DNA of 64,000 nucleotides, from NCBI GenBank assembly GCA_000149265.1, contig CH002356.1, forward strand, positions 215,100 through 279,099. The letters run 5' to 3'. Every line of letters begins with the position of its first letter. Positions within the stretch are counted from its first letter, which is position 1. This document shows, piece after piece, positions 22,101 through 34,100 of the stretch. The position numbers were made by a program, and so were the translations under genes. This DNA is from Ciona savignyi (lineage: Eukaryota; Chordata; Ascidiacea; Phlebobranchia; Cionidae). The notes below the pieces were generated by a model. That model was not told where the DNA came from and searched no databases. It saw nothing but the letters and a program-made list of their open reading frames with translations.

Positions 22101-25100
22101 TGAAGCAATCGCTGCTCCATGTTTCACCGTCGTCTCTTCTTCGGTCGATCGAATCATCCGCGCATGAGTGCGTAGCCGCCTTTTCGGGGGAGGGAAGCGC
22201 AATCGCCGAACCTTCCAAAAAAATAACATTTTTTGAGGATATTTTAAATAGGCCCCATTTTTAGATGGAACTTTTAAAAACACCTCATTTTTGGGTAAAA
22301 AATGAATGACCACATAGCTAGATTAATACCACATAGCCGCATAGATAGATTAATAAAATTAGCTAGATTAAGACCACATAGCTAGATTAATAAAAAAATA
22401 TTGACCACATAGCCAGTGTAATTTGTCCGCTACTACCATGCAAGGGAAAAACTAAAAGGAGGGAAAGCGGGAAGGTGGAGGGAAACTGCTCACTAAAATG
22501 AATATTAAGTCATTAGAGTTAATTTTAAACATGGGGTTGGAGTTGTTGTTATTTCTGGTGTTGAGATTAGTGTTTAAGATAAGGTTAAAAATAATTTCCA
22601 TAGTTTTAGTGGACAATTTTCCTCCTTCCCGCTTTCCCTCCCTTTAGCGTTGCCTCTTTACGAATGTCCTGTACAAAATAAAAAAAGCGATAGAAAAACG
22701 CACCTTTGCATTTACATATATCACAGCCGTAGTTGTTGACAGATAATCCGAACGTGCATTCCTTATCACAGGAATCCATTGGTTGACATCTCCTGCATTT
22801 GCACCGATCACAACCCTTCTTGTTGAGTCTGTTCAAATCAAAACAAAAAGTGTGAAAATAATTTCACTGTGACAAAAGTAGTTTAGTTGTTTTGTACCTG
22901 GGCGAGGAATTTAGTGGGTCCTGGTTTGACTTGGGGGGGGTTAGTTTTGTATGGTTATATTTAGTTTATTTTTTGTTTCCACGATGAAAACACGAAGCAG
23001 GTGTTGATAAAAAATTGAAAAACGGGAAAATAGGCAAAACGACAGTCGTTAGAACACGTCTAAAAAAGCAATAAATTAAATAAAGGAAATACACATGTAA
23101 TTACAATTATAATGGTGTGTACGTAGAAAGAGAAATCATTTTTTGCTAAACTATGATTTATCATAACACATTGTAAACAAACTGGATTTTTGTATCCAAC
23201 TTACCGGTAGCTATAGGAACATTTCTTGATACATGCAGTAATTTTATTAACAACAAATTGTAAACAAAATTAAACTGTTTTTTTATCCGACTTACCGGTA
23301 TCCATAGGGACATTGCTTGATACACGCAGTAAGCTCCTTACATTTGCGAGGTCGCTGGAGGCAAGCACAGGTTTCACAGCCTGAATCATCTCGCTGGAAA
23401 CCGCGAGCACACTTCAGTGCGCACTTCGTCATGCTTGGGCAGTTTCCCTCGCCTCCGCCGACTGTGCAAGGTAAAACGTGAACACATAGGAAAGTCTTAA
23501 TACCTGGTTTAATTATACGCTTGTGTGGCCGAATTGTTAGCACGACCGATACATATATTGATCTATACAAAAAAACGGTCTAAGTGACGAGCCCATCATG
23601 GGTTCGAAACTTGGTTCGGTAAAAAAAAAAAAAAAAAATACTAGTTTAATTCGTTTAAACGGGCACGCTTTTCAATTGGAAATTTAAGTGATTTTGGTGG
23701 GGAGTTTAGGCCATAACTTACCCGATATGCACTTGCACATTCGACAATTGTTCCTGTCCTTCATAAAACCACCTCGACAATCTTCATCGGTTAAACTGCA
23801 CCCGTCCATACTCGGACACGCTGGCACGGCCATTGTAACTGTTGAGGCTTCTGAAATGCAATATTTGCCGGGTTGTACTTGGATTTAGAATCGCAAGGGT
23901 TCGTGTTTATGCAACAACACGTCGAAAAGCTGCGTCGCGTTTCATGTCACATTTCACTCCGGAAATTCATCGAGCGCAATAGCTTGCTGCCTCGCATTCC
24001 ACGAATTCTTGCTTGCAGAACGATTCTGAATAATTCCTCGCTATTTGTCGTAAAAATAGCATCAATCATTACCAGTGTTGGCCCGACACAAAAACACCCC
24101 ATTTGCCCTTGTACAAATGACAGCTCTTCGAAAACTAGATCAACTGGTGGTGTAATGATGTGTCTATGTTTCCTGGCGCGAAAATAGACCGAAAAATAGT
24201 AGTGACTTGCTGGCGACTCGGAATTTGATATTGGTCGCGAGAGGAGATTTTAAGGACTGATGGGGCTTAAGTTGGCGCTCTTAGGAAATTCCTATCTTTA
24301 TATATACGTCATTAGCCTTGCGGGATAAACCAGACAGGAAACGGTTCGGTGTTGCCTTACTGAGAACAAAAGCTCCCTAACACGTAATGAAAGACCCGAC
24401 ACTGTAGATAGGCGACTTTTATTCTGCAGCACGCAAGAGTTCATTAAATTCGAATTCAATAGCGTTGGAATTATTCTAACACAACAGGTACTTTCGTACA
24501 TTCCGCGGCGATTTAGGCGACATGACCGAGAAATGCGTTAGCTTTAGCAGGTGCTGGCTCGCGTTCAATATTAAAGAATCGACCGAAACAAACAAGCTAG
24601 GCACGCGAGGCTCCTTTGGATCCGATAAATATTTACATCAGCACGTTAAATCCTCTCGCGTCCTGCCAAGGGAAATCTATAAATACGAGGGAAGTGTCGT
24701 AGTCAAGAATGTCGTAAGATAGCGAAACTGCTGTCAGTGGTGAACTTTGACATTTGGAAATTCGTTGTGGGTACAAAAAATTATCAATACGTTTTCTGAC
24801 GATGGGTTTGAAGAGAAATTTTCGGGACAAAATTAGTGGCCAAAATTGCCGCTTTGTATAAAGAAGATAGCTGACTTTGTAACAACACGCAGCGTGAATT
24901 ACCGTAACCCACAATTTCACGGCAAATCCGAAAGTTCATATTGCATGAACTCGGTCCGATTTGGCCTCTATTTAAATTGCTACCTTTATCTGTGGCATCT
25001 CACAAACAAAGCGTACTTTTCATAACAGGAAAAGCGAAAACACTAACCGTAGCAAAAGGCGGCCTCGCAAATTCGTTCCCCGCGCTCAGCACATCGGCAC

Positions 25101-28100
25101 TTGGTGCAAGGATCAGGAGACCAGGTTTCACCCACGGAATAAGCTGACTGTCCGTCTATGCTCATACACATTGCTACTGCTGGGATCACCGACGGCGGGT
25201 CCACTGGAAAACAATTAGTTGCTTTGTTTCTACATTTGATTTGACAGTAAATTGTAATATTCTTGTTTTTAAATAAGATTCGTACAGTCTCTAAATGTTT
25301 TACCTTTGTCCGGCCCGTTGGTATAGCGGTTAAGTGCGTCGCCGTGAAAGGTTGCAGATGCGAAACTGCTCGCTAGCTAGTCGGTTGTGTGCTTGGGCAA
25401 GGCACTTTACGGACATTGCCTGAACCCAGCAAATTAATGGGTTCTACCAAATTGAAGGAACGTATCTATCATACACAACACACTGCAATAGCTCCGGTAA
25501 CCCGACGATTGGCGCGAGGTGATCTGACGATTGCCTATGTGTTAACCCCCTTGGTTTTCCCATTTACGGGGATAAACATGAATATCCAATCCTACCTTAC
25601 TATAGTTTACTAATCAGTAAATAAATAAACTATTGTTGATTTCAGAAGGAATTCTTCAACAAAATCTAGAAATCCGGTGTCAAATGGTAAAACTAGAAAC
25701 ACTCACCGATTCGACCCTTCGGGCCCGCTTTTCCCTCATCACATTCTGGGCAGCATGCACCTTGTTTCATAACCAAGCGTGTACAGGTCCGGGTTGGGCA
25801 CTGTTGACGCTCGCAGTAACTGACGCCGTTCTGACACTCGCACACTCGGCATTCCTCCCGCTTGTATGTCGTGCCGTGGGGGTGACGAGTCCCGTTGACG
25901 CTGCAACCAGCATTGCCAGTTTCGTCTGCTGCGGTCAAAAACACAGAGCGTCATTGTTGGAAACTACACTCGCTACGAAAACGTCTTACCGCGCAAAAAA
26001 AGCTTTTAAAACATGGAATTTTTATTGTTTTTTACCGCCTAAGTTTCAATCCCATAATGGGTCGGCACTAGGAGCTTTTATATAGGAAGAATATGTAAAT
26101 ACCGATAGCTCGCTGTTTTTATCGTACATTTGTGCACATTTTCGACCGGTCGCCGGTTAACGTGTAAATAGCATGCTAATAAAGAAAAAAAGAAAAAAAG
26201 CGGTATATGAATCGGTCGGGGTGAAACTTAGGCGGTAAAAAAATAATTAAAAATTCCATGTTTTAAAATAGCGCCAATTCCTAAGAGCCCCAATCGGTTT
26301 AACCGTCCCACCACACAACCGTTCTTTTAAAAATGTATTTTGCTACGAATCGCACTCACCACTCGAGCATTTGTATTCGTCGCAGCAAGAACCAGGTTTT
26401 CCGTCGGCTCTAAACGTTACTTGAGCTTTCTTGTTGCGACCGCAAGTTGGCTGGGTGCACGGTTTACATTGGCATCTAAATGGGAGTGAACTGTTTTAGA
26501 AAATCCAATAAAGTTTCCGGAACTAAATTTGATTCACGTCACTCGGGCATTTTGTTGGTACGGTTTATGGCTGGAAAAAAAAGTTAATATAGCGCTGTTC
26601 ATTTTGAAACGTTTCGGAAAGTGTTTTATTAGACAAAATTTTAATAATAGAACAAAGTACTATCCAAAACTCTTAAACGAAGTCATAAACGAAAAGGGTT
26701 ATATTGGGTTAAGTTTTTTTTATGAAATATGGTTCAAGTTTATGACTGGATTTAATGAAATAACTTTTCCATCTCAGTTACACTAAACTACACGGTTTTT
26801 AAGCCTTTGCCGTGGTATAATCCGGATGTAAATATGAAACAACTGTCATCTGAGGAAACCGCTTCGCCGGCAGGGAATGTTTTGAAACGGTCGAAAGCTT
26901 GAGCAAGCGGAACACGTGGGTGGTTAGGTAAATTTCCAGCACACCTATTCATAGCATCATGAACTAGATTCAAAACTCTATGCAACGTATTGAAAGCTAT
27001 ACCAAAGCTAATTGTGCCGCTGTGACCAACGATGGAAAGGCTTTCACAGCCATTAAAACGGTTTGTATTTGCACAGCTGCTGGTTGTAATTACCGGGAGT
27101 TATTATCGGATACTTGCATACGGATTACGTCGGTCGTTCCCGCAAACATTGGCGCGGACAGTGTGTATTAGCAGAACAAAGCTAAAATGCATTAGCGGCA
27201 TTAGCGAGTGCGGGTTTAAAGTGGGAAGATACCAGGAGTTCGCCGTCTGCCCTCTCCTAACAGGTCGCGCCTAAAATTCCCAGCGAACGGAACAAAGAAC
27301 TAAAAGCTTCGACGGACAAAGGAATCCGGTAGCACGCGATGTGGCCCGGCGAAGTTCGATATCTGAGACGAGCCATATCAACGTAAACAATGGAAGCGGG
27401 TCAGGTGCGGCGCGGTGCGTAAGTCTTCGGTTTGAAGCCGAAATCAAAGCGCTTGGAGAATGTTGTAAACATTGTTGCGCTGTCGGTTTGACGTACAAAG
27501 CAACCGACCTAACGAAACCGCAGAATACGAGTGCTGTCATTCCGACAAAGATAGCGACCCGCAATTACGCCCAACCACCTACACATTTGCTTGGTTACGA
27601 TCGATAACAGATGGAAAAGTGAAATATTTCAGGCGCCTTTTGTTCTAACGCCCCAGAACAACTGATAAGACAGCGCGCCGCTGTCAGGAACATATTTCAA
27701 AATGTGGCGAAGTTACGTTTGCTTCAATTCGATCTGATACCTTCCAGAGAACCGTAGCTCAAGGCTTTCCATTGTTCTATGTTTATGACGCCGAGGTTTG
27801 ATCACAAACGAAATTCCCCAGTTTTTATGGATCGGTAAACAAAAAACAAGTATTACAAAACTGCTAAAAATTTTGTAAGGCGAAAACTAAAACACGCACA
27901 CATTAGCTTACATAAACACCTTAAAAGCCCCCCCCTGCCACCGAAAGTCCATTAATGTCACTGAATAAAGCATTGGGATCAAAGAAACGGAGCTTATGTT
28001 AGATAAACGAATTAGAGTATCCGACACAAGTGAATGAGACTGGCGTGGTAAAAGTTTCTGCTACTGGTTTGTGGACACAGTCCGAGTGCTGGAAACATTA

Positions 28101-31100
28101 GCACAATGAAAGCTTGGACCGACCCAAGTGTGGGTGACAATAGATCAAAGTCGGCTCATCGACGGATACTTGCGGTTGGCTAGATTTTCCGGATATGGGG
28201 GGAAGACAACGCTTGGCGGACTGTGTAAACCACTCGGATTGCGACCAACGCGGAAAGCGTTTGCCCAAGTACGCGTGACGTAGATTACACGATCTCAGAT
28301 CAAATACTGTTTTTCTGTTCAATGCGTGCTGCGTGACTCACAGTCGGTCGGAACCGCCCACACCAAAGCCACATTACAGGGTCTATCCACTATCGTTGGA
28401 AAACAAGTTTTAGTTCGTTGAATATGGATCAGCGAGTTTTCACTATAATTAGGATAGAATAGGATATTCATGTTTATCCCTATGAATGGGAAAACCAAGG
28501 GGGTTAACACACGGGCAATCGTCAGATCACCTCGCGCCCACTGTCGGGTTACCGGAGTTATTGCAATGTGTTGTCTAATTGGAAAATTTCTTCAATTTGG
28601 TTGAACCCATTAATCCGCTGGGTTTGCCCAAGGACACAACCAACTAGCTAGCGACCAGTTTAAACCTCCAACCTTTCGGCTGAAAGTCGTCGCACTAAAC
28701 CACTAGACTAACCGGCCGGACAATTATACGTACATTGGATCTCCCGGACAGCATTGACTACTTGGGTTCGGGTCGCGCACTGCGACACTGTCGGACGGAC
28801 AGGTGACAGAAGTTAACGGATACAAAGCACATCTGACAGCTGCACATTCGTCTATAGGTGATTCTGAAAACATATAAGACGTTAACATAGTGGTTCCTAT
28901 TTTAGTATACATTAATAAGATACTAACGATTGATATATATATACATTGACGGTATAGAAAATTAGACTTGATGTTCATAGTTTGTAACATATTTAATAAA
29001 TACCAATCTTCTGAATAGACACGACTTTTAGTGAGGTTTATGACTACTTGAACCAAAGGTATCAAGATATACTAAGGCACAAAGTCGGCAAATTTACCTT
29101 AAATCTAAACTCACAAAAGTTAAGTCTAAACTAAGTTCAAGGTGGTAATATACACTGAGTAATGGTGCATCAAAAGATAAACGTACTCGATAAAGACGTT
29201 CCTGCTTTCTTGTATTAGGCCAGCTTTTTATATGGGCAGTAGACAATTGATGAGTGTACTATAGCTAAGGGATGGGTGTTCTTGTCCTGACACGATATTT
29301 ATTTTGAGAATAAAACCTACGCAATAAACAGTCGAATTAGTTCACACATAATATAGTAAAATAATAAGGCCGAGACAGATTGCCCCAAAACGCGCTAATC
29401 TAAACCAATGAACATGATTCCCTAACCAAGGCATATGATGGCTATTTGATATTACAAGCTTTGTTGATAGATACTAATGGTAAAGTATATATTACTTGTA
29501 TAAATGATTGGATACTACTGGTGAAGTATACATTTTTTAGACGTGTTCTAACGACTGTCGTTTTGCCGTTTTTCCCGTTTTCCAAATTTTTATCAATAGT
29601 CTCGCTTCGTGTTTTCATCGTGGTAACAAAAAAAAAACTAAACTAAACTATTCCCGGTATTGATTGGATACTACTGACAAGGTACACTCTGAAAAGCGTT
29701 GATTCTAATTTACCAACCTCGAGGGCGACATTCGTATTCATCACAGCACGACCCTGGTACTCCATTTCCACGGCGGACCGGGTGCATTTCCTCGTCACTG
29801 GAGCAGAGATGGTAAGCGCAGTTCTCCAGTTTGCATTCACATCGGCTGGCCGTTGGACAGCACTGGCCCGGTGGTACGTAGCCTTCAACGATTTCCGAAT
29901 CTTCCGGACACCTTGGCGAGTGCTTGATATCGCATGTAACGTCAGAACAACTCGATCTTAAACCTGAAAACGAAAGAGTAACGTATAGGTTGCGGTTCGT
30001 TTATAAAGGGGTTGTCAGGCCAAACAGCTTGGTGGGTATAAGTTCGTCGCTTAGCAGCCGAAATATTAAGACGGTCGAGTACGGTTGTGTGGCCGAATGG
30101 TTAACGCGACCGATACATATACCAATTTATATGAAAAAAACGGTCTTAGGGGTTCGAAACTAAGCCCAGTAAAAAAAAGACCGTCAAGCGTTTACCTCAG
30201 TCATGAAAAAAATTAAATTGAATTTACGTAAGGAAGGAACAAAACGACAAAGGCATCTATCAGCAAGTTCTAATTCGGTCCTTTGATATCTAGAAAGGGG
30301 CAATACAAAAAGGAGGAAAATGGGAAGAGGAAAACCGCTTACTAAAAGTATGGAAACCAATACCAGCACCTATCCAAATACTAATCACAACCCCAAAACT
30401 AACATTTAATTTAAACCTAGCTCTTACAGTAAACTTCATAACCCTCATAAGATTGAGCAGTTTTCACCCTTCCCTAACCACATATTTTCTTCCTTTGTAT
30501 CTATCATTATTTGACCTCGTAATCTACAAGGTTAAAAGATTTTGAAAATGTATAAGCTAATGTGTGCGATGGCTTACAATAACAAATACCTAAATCAAGT
30601 GCGTTTGGAAAGAGGACTTAAGAAGGACAAAAGCGCTTTTCATTAGGCTTATATGCCCAGGCCGACTGGCACTTATTGGTAGGTCGTTGGGGTACAGTGG
30701 CTACATTATAACACGGTATAATAGGACGTCACACAAAAGCAAGTATTTCGGGTGAAGTGAAAGGTAAATTCAAGCCATTTCTCCTGGTGATAGTAAACAT
30801 GTTTTTCCGAATGATTCCATAGGTGGTTCGTGAAATTGTCGCCTCCAGATAAAAAGGTAAGATTTACTCAATTACAGTAACTTTGACGGGGGTGCCACGA
30901 GTCTAAATAACCAAGCATTATCAATGCTTTTCGATAACTGAACACTGGTAATTCAATCGTACGGTTTGTATGAATATCTTACGCTTTGTACGACTGGTAA
31001 TAATTATTTTATGCTCAAGAATTTAGATTTTCAAACTGCTTATTTTTATGTAGCTTATTTAAAAACACGAGGAACCAATTATTTTCCGTTTTCCGCCCGC

Positions 31101-34100
31101 CCACAATAATAACAAGGTTCGTGACGTCACGGCTAAGAATCTCTGCATTCCGACGTAGGCGCCGCAAGTAAACAAAGGAGGGATCGAATCAAGTGCGCTC
31201 TCAGCAGTGAACGCACAATGGTCGTTATGACGTCACAAATGTACACGACTGGGCATCTTAGGGTGGCGAAGAACATTGGAAATCGAGCGGACTAGCGATT
31301 GCCCACTCAAATCGAGGAATATTTTTAGCTTCCAGTGTTTACATAACTATCTATTTTTGTGGCGCATAGGCGATATGTGGTGAAACCAACGGAGCACACC
31401 GTGGAACAACAAGCTTTTGAGATGACAAGGCAAGTGGTCCACAAAGGACATGTAACAGAGTCCACGCCTAGAAAGTAAATGTTGTCATTTCTAAACATAT
31501 CCCATGTCACGGCATTGGCGGTTACCGAAAATGAATTATTTCTCCGTGTATCATCACCAATCGAGTTATATGTATGCATAGCGTCACTTTGATATATGGG
31601 GGTATAGAGAGGGCGCATTACAACACAATGATGTTGCTCTAAACCAGAACATGGCACGGTGTATTACGCATAACAAGGTTCATGTTTCGTTCGTCGCCCT
31701 GGAAGTGAATCAAAACAAAAACACTTCTCGGCTGATCGAAGTTAGTCAAGGGCAAACAAACGCCGGATTTATTAGAAATTACCGTAAGAGGAAGCAAGGA
31801 CGACAGACCACAGCTGGGCGTAGTTAAGAATTCCTAATCAGTACGGTCGTGTGGCCGAATGGTTGACACCACCTATACATATACCGATTCCTATACAAAA
31901 AACGGTCCTATAGTGACGAGTCCATAATGGGTTCAAAACTTGGCTCGGTTAAAGAAAAAAATTCTAACCTTTTAGTTTAGTTTAGTTTAGTTTATTTTTT
32001 GTTTTCACGATGAAAACATGAAGCAGGACTATTGAAAAAAAATTGGAAAACGGGAAAAAAACTGCAAAACGACAGTTGTTAGAACACGTCTAAAAAGCAC
32101 ATAAATTAATAAAATTCGGTAAAATTAGACATGACCGCTAAACGTTATTCGTATGTACGAAAAATAAAGCAGTCAGACTAACACGTAGTTATTTAAATGA
32201 ATGAGTTATGGCCAAATGAATTAATTCCCACCGATTTAGGACTATACGAGACGAAACAAGATATGAGATTCTCAATTGCTATACAAGAGAGGAAATCTTC
32301 ACGACAAACACTATGTTTTACTAAATGACTAGTTGGGCCAACTCTTCGGCCATATAATCGACCGTGAAGAATTTAAATATCTGGATTTTTAATGTTGGCC
32401 AACGTGTATGTTTCCATGGCTGAGCGATTAAGTTTTGTTTTGGGTTGGCGTAAAAGCGTTTTAAGTGGAACGAAGTTGGAATTGATTTAAATCGGTTTTG
32501 AACAAAACGGCGCTGATGGCGAAAAGTCAACGTTACCCGACAGCCAAAGTGTTATTAGTCGTATCTACCAAGAATCCTTAAACATCTAGCCGTGGGCGGG
32601 ATGAGTTTTAACCACGGTTTCACAGCCAGTACTTTGTCTTGTCAAGGTTCGCTATGACACAGCTTCTCTGGTCCGATTCTACGGACCTTTATTTACAAAA
32701 GTCTAAATTCAATATTTTTATAAACCCGAAGCGAGTCGAAGGGACTTCCAAAACAAGGGCGTGTGGCTCCATTTAATAATCCTCAATGGCCACCAAGTAA
32801 TAACGCAAAACAAGATCGGCCTTATTAAAATTTACTAACGTTGTGGTGGCCTTTTCAGCAATTGATTATTGGCGCGTGAGCTCGTTTATCTTGGCAAAGA
32901 GAGTATAAAGTTTAGTATACCAACTCTTATACAAAAAAACAACTCTTATAAAGAGAGTATACCAACTCTTATACAAAAAAACAACTCTTATAAAGAGAGT
33001 ATACCAACTCTTATACAAAAAAACAACTCTTTTAAAGAGAGTATACTAACTCTTATACAAAAAAAACGGTGCTAATGACGAGCCCATCATGGGTTCAAAA
33101 CTTAGCTCGGAAAAGAAAAGAAAAAAAAATCTTGGCAAAGAGAGTCACTTGGAAATAAATCTGTAGCTAGATGGAAGTTTTCGACCTTCCACCAGTGTTT
33201 ATCATAAGGGAGTAGTCGTGTTTCTGTCTAACACCCGACCTCCGTACACTGACCGAATTTATTATAAGATGACGTAATGCCAGCCAGCTCCATGGTCGCC
33301 AAGGCTATTCGGAGAAAACAGGATTGATTTTATGGCCCTCGATCCCATCGGCAGGAAAACAATAAATTTATGGTGTTGACTGAGCCGTCATCTTTTTTTC
33401 TGCCGAACACTGTTTTGTGCGTAATTTGGCTAGGAAAATGACATTCGCAATATTAAACAGCGATAGGCTTAGTATCCAAACGCCATTGCTGTGATTATCT
33501 TAGAAATTAGTAGATCCTCGCGACTGGATGAGTGTCTGGTATTTTGCCCAAACCGGCCGGATGTACTGTAGAACGAAGGGTAACAACGTCGAGCGATCAA
33601 AAAGACATATTCAGCAACATAAAAAGATGTATATAAATGAATACAAGTTTTTCTAAAATTAAAAAAACGAATTCAATGCTATTCAGGCATACATTCGCTA
33701 GGAGTGTTAGGACGAACCCATAATATTTTTCTATCTCCAAAAGCGCGCTAAATTGAACAACAATTTGCTCTTGTAAATCCTATTTAGTTATGACGTGCCC
33801 GAGATCCGCTTATGACTGTTTAACAAACGGCTCAGTTAGGTGATTATGCGGTGTATCTTCGATGTACCGAGATCGCCACTTGTTTATGCACGACACGAAT
33901 TAAACCCTTAACACACTGCCAAATCCTGGCAGTCCTTCGTAAAACTGTAAAAGTTAAGCGGTCGAACATTCCATCAAAAACGGATTAATGTATCACATTT
34001 GAAAGGCCGGGTATGCGTGTTAATAAATGACTACTATTGCTGCATCATCACCCCGTAGTTGGCCCGACGCTCAATGTGCTAATATGAAAACAGCCATTAG

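Noticed and set aside
27271-27564. 97-codon minus-strand ORF in CRIM1 intron 4 with a hydrophobic N-terminus.
   Set aside because: It shows no recognisable domain, no splice context and no conserved motif. The open frame may follow from local GC content. Not annotated.
31325-31657. 110-codon minus-strand ORF in CRIM1 intron 2, also seen in the second copy.
   Set aside because: One-base indels between the two copies break the frame, which argues against coding. It lies wholly inside an intron.
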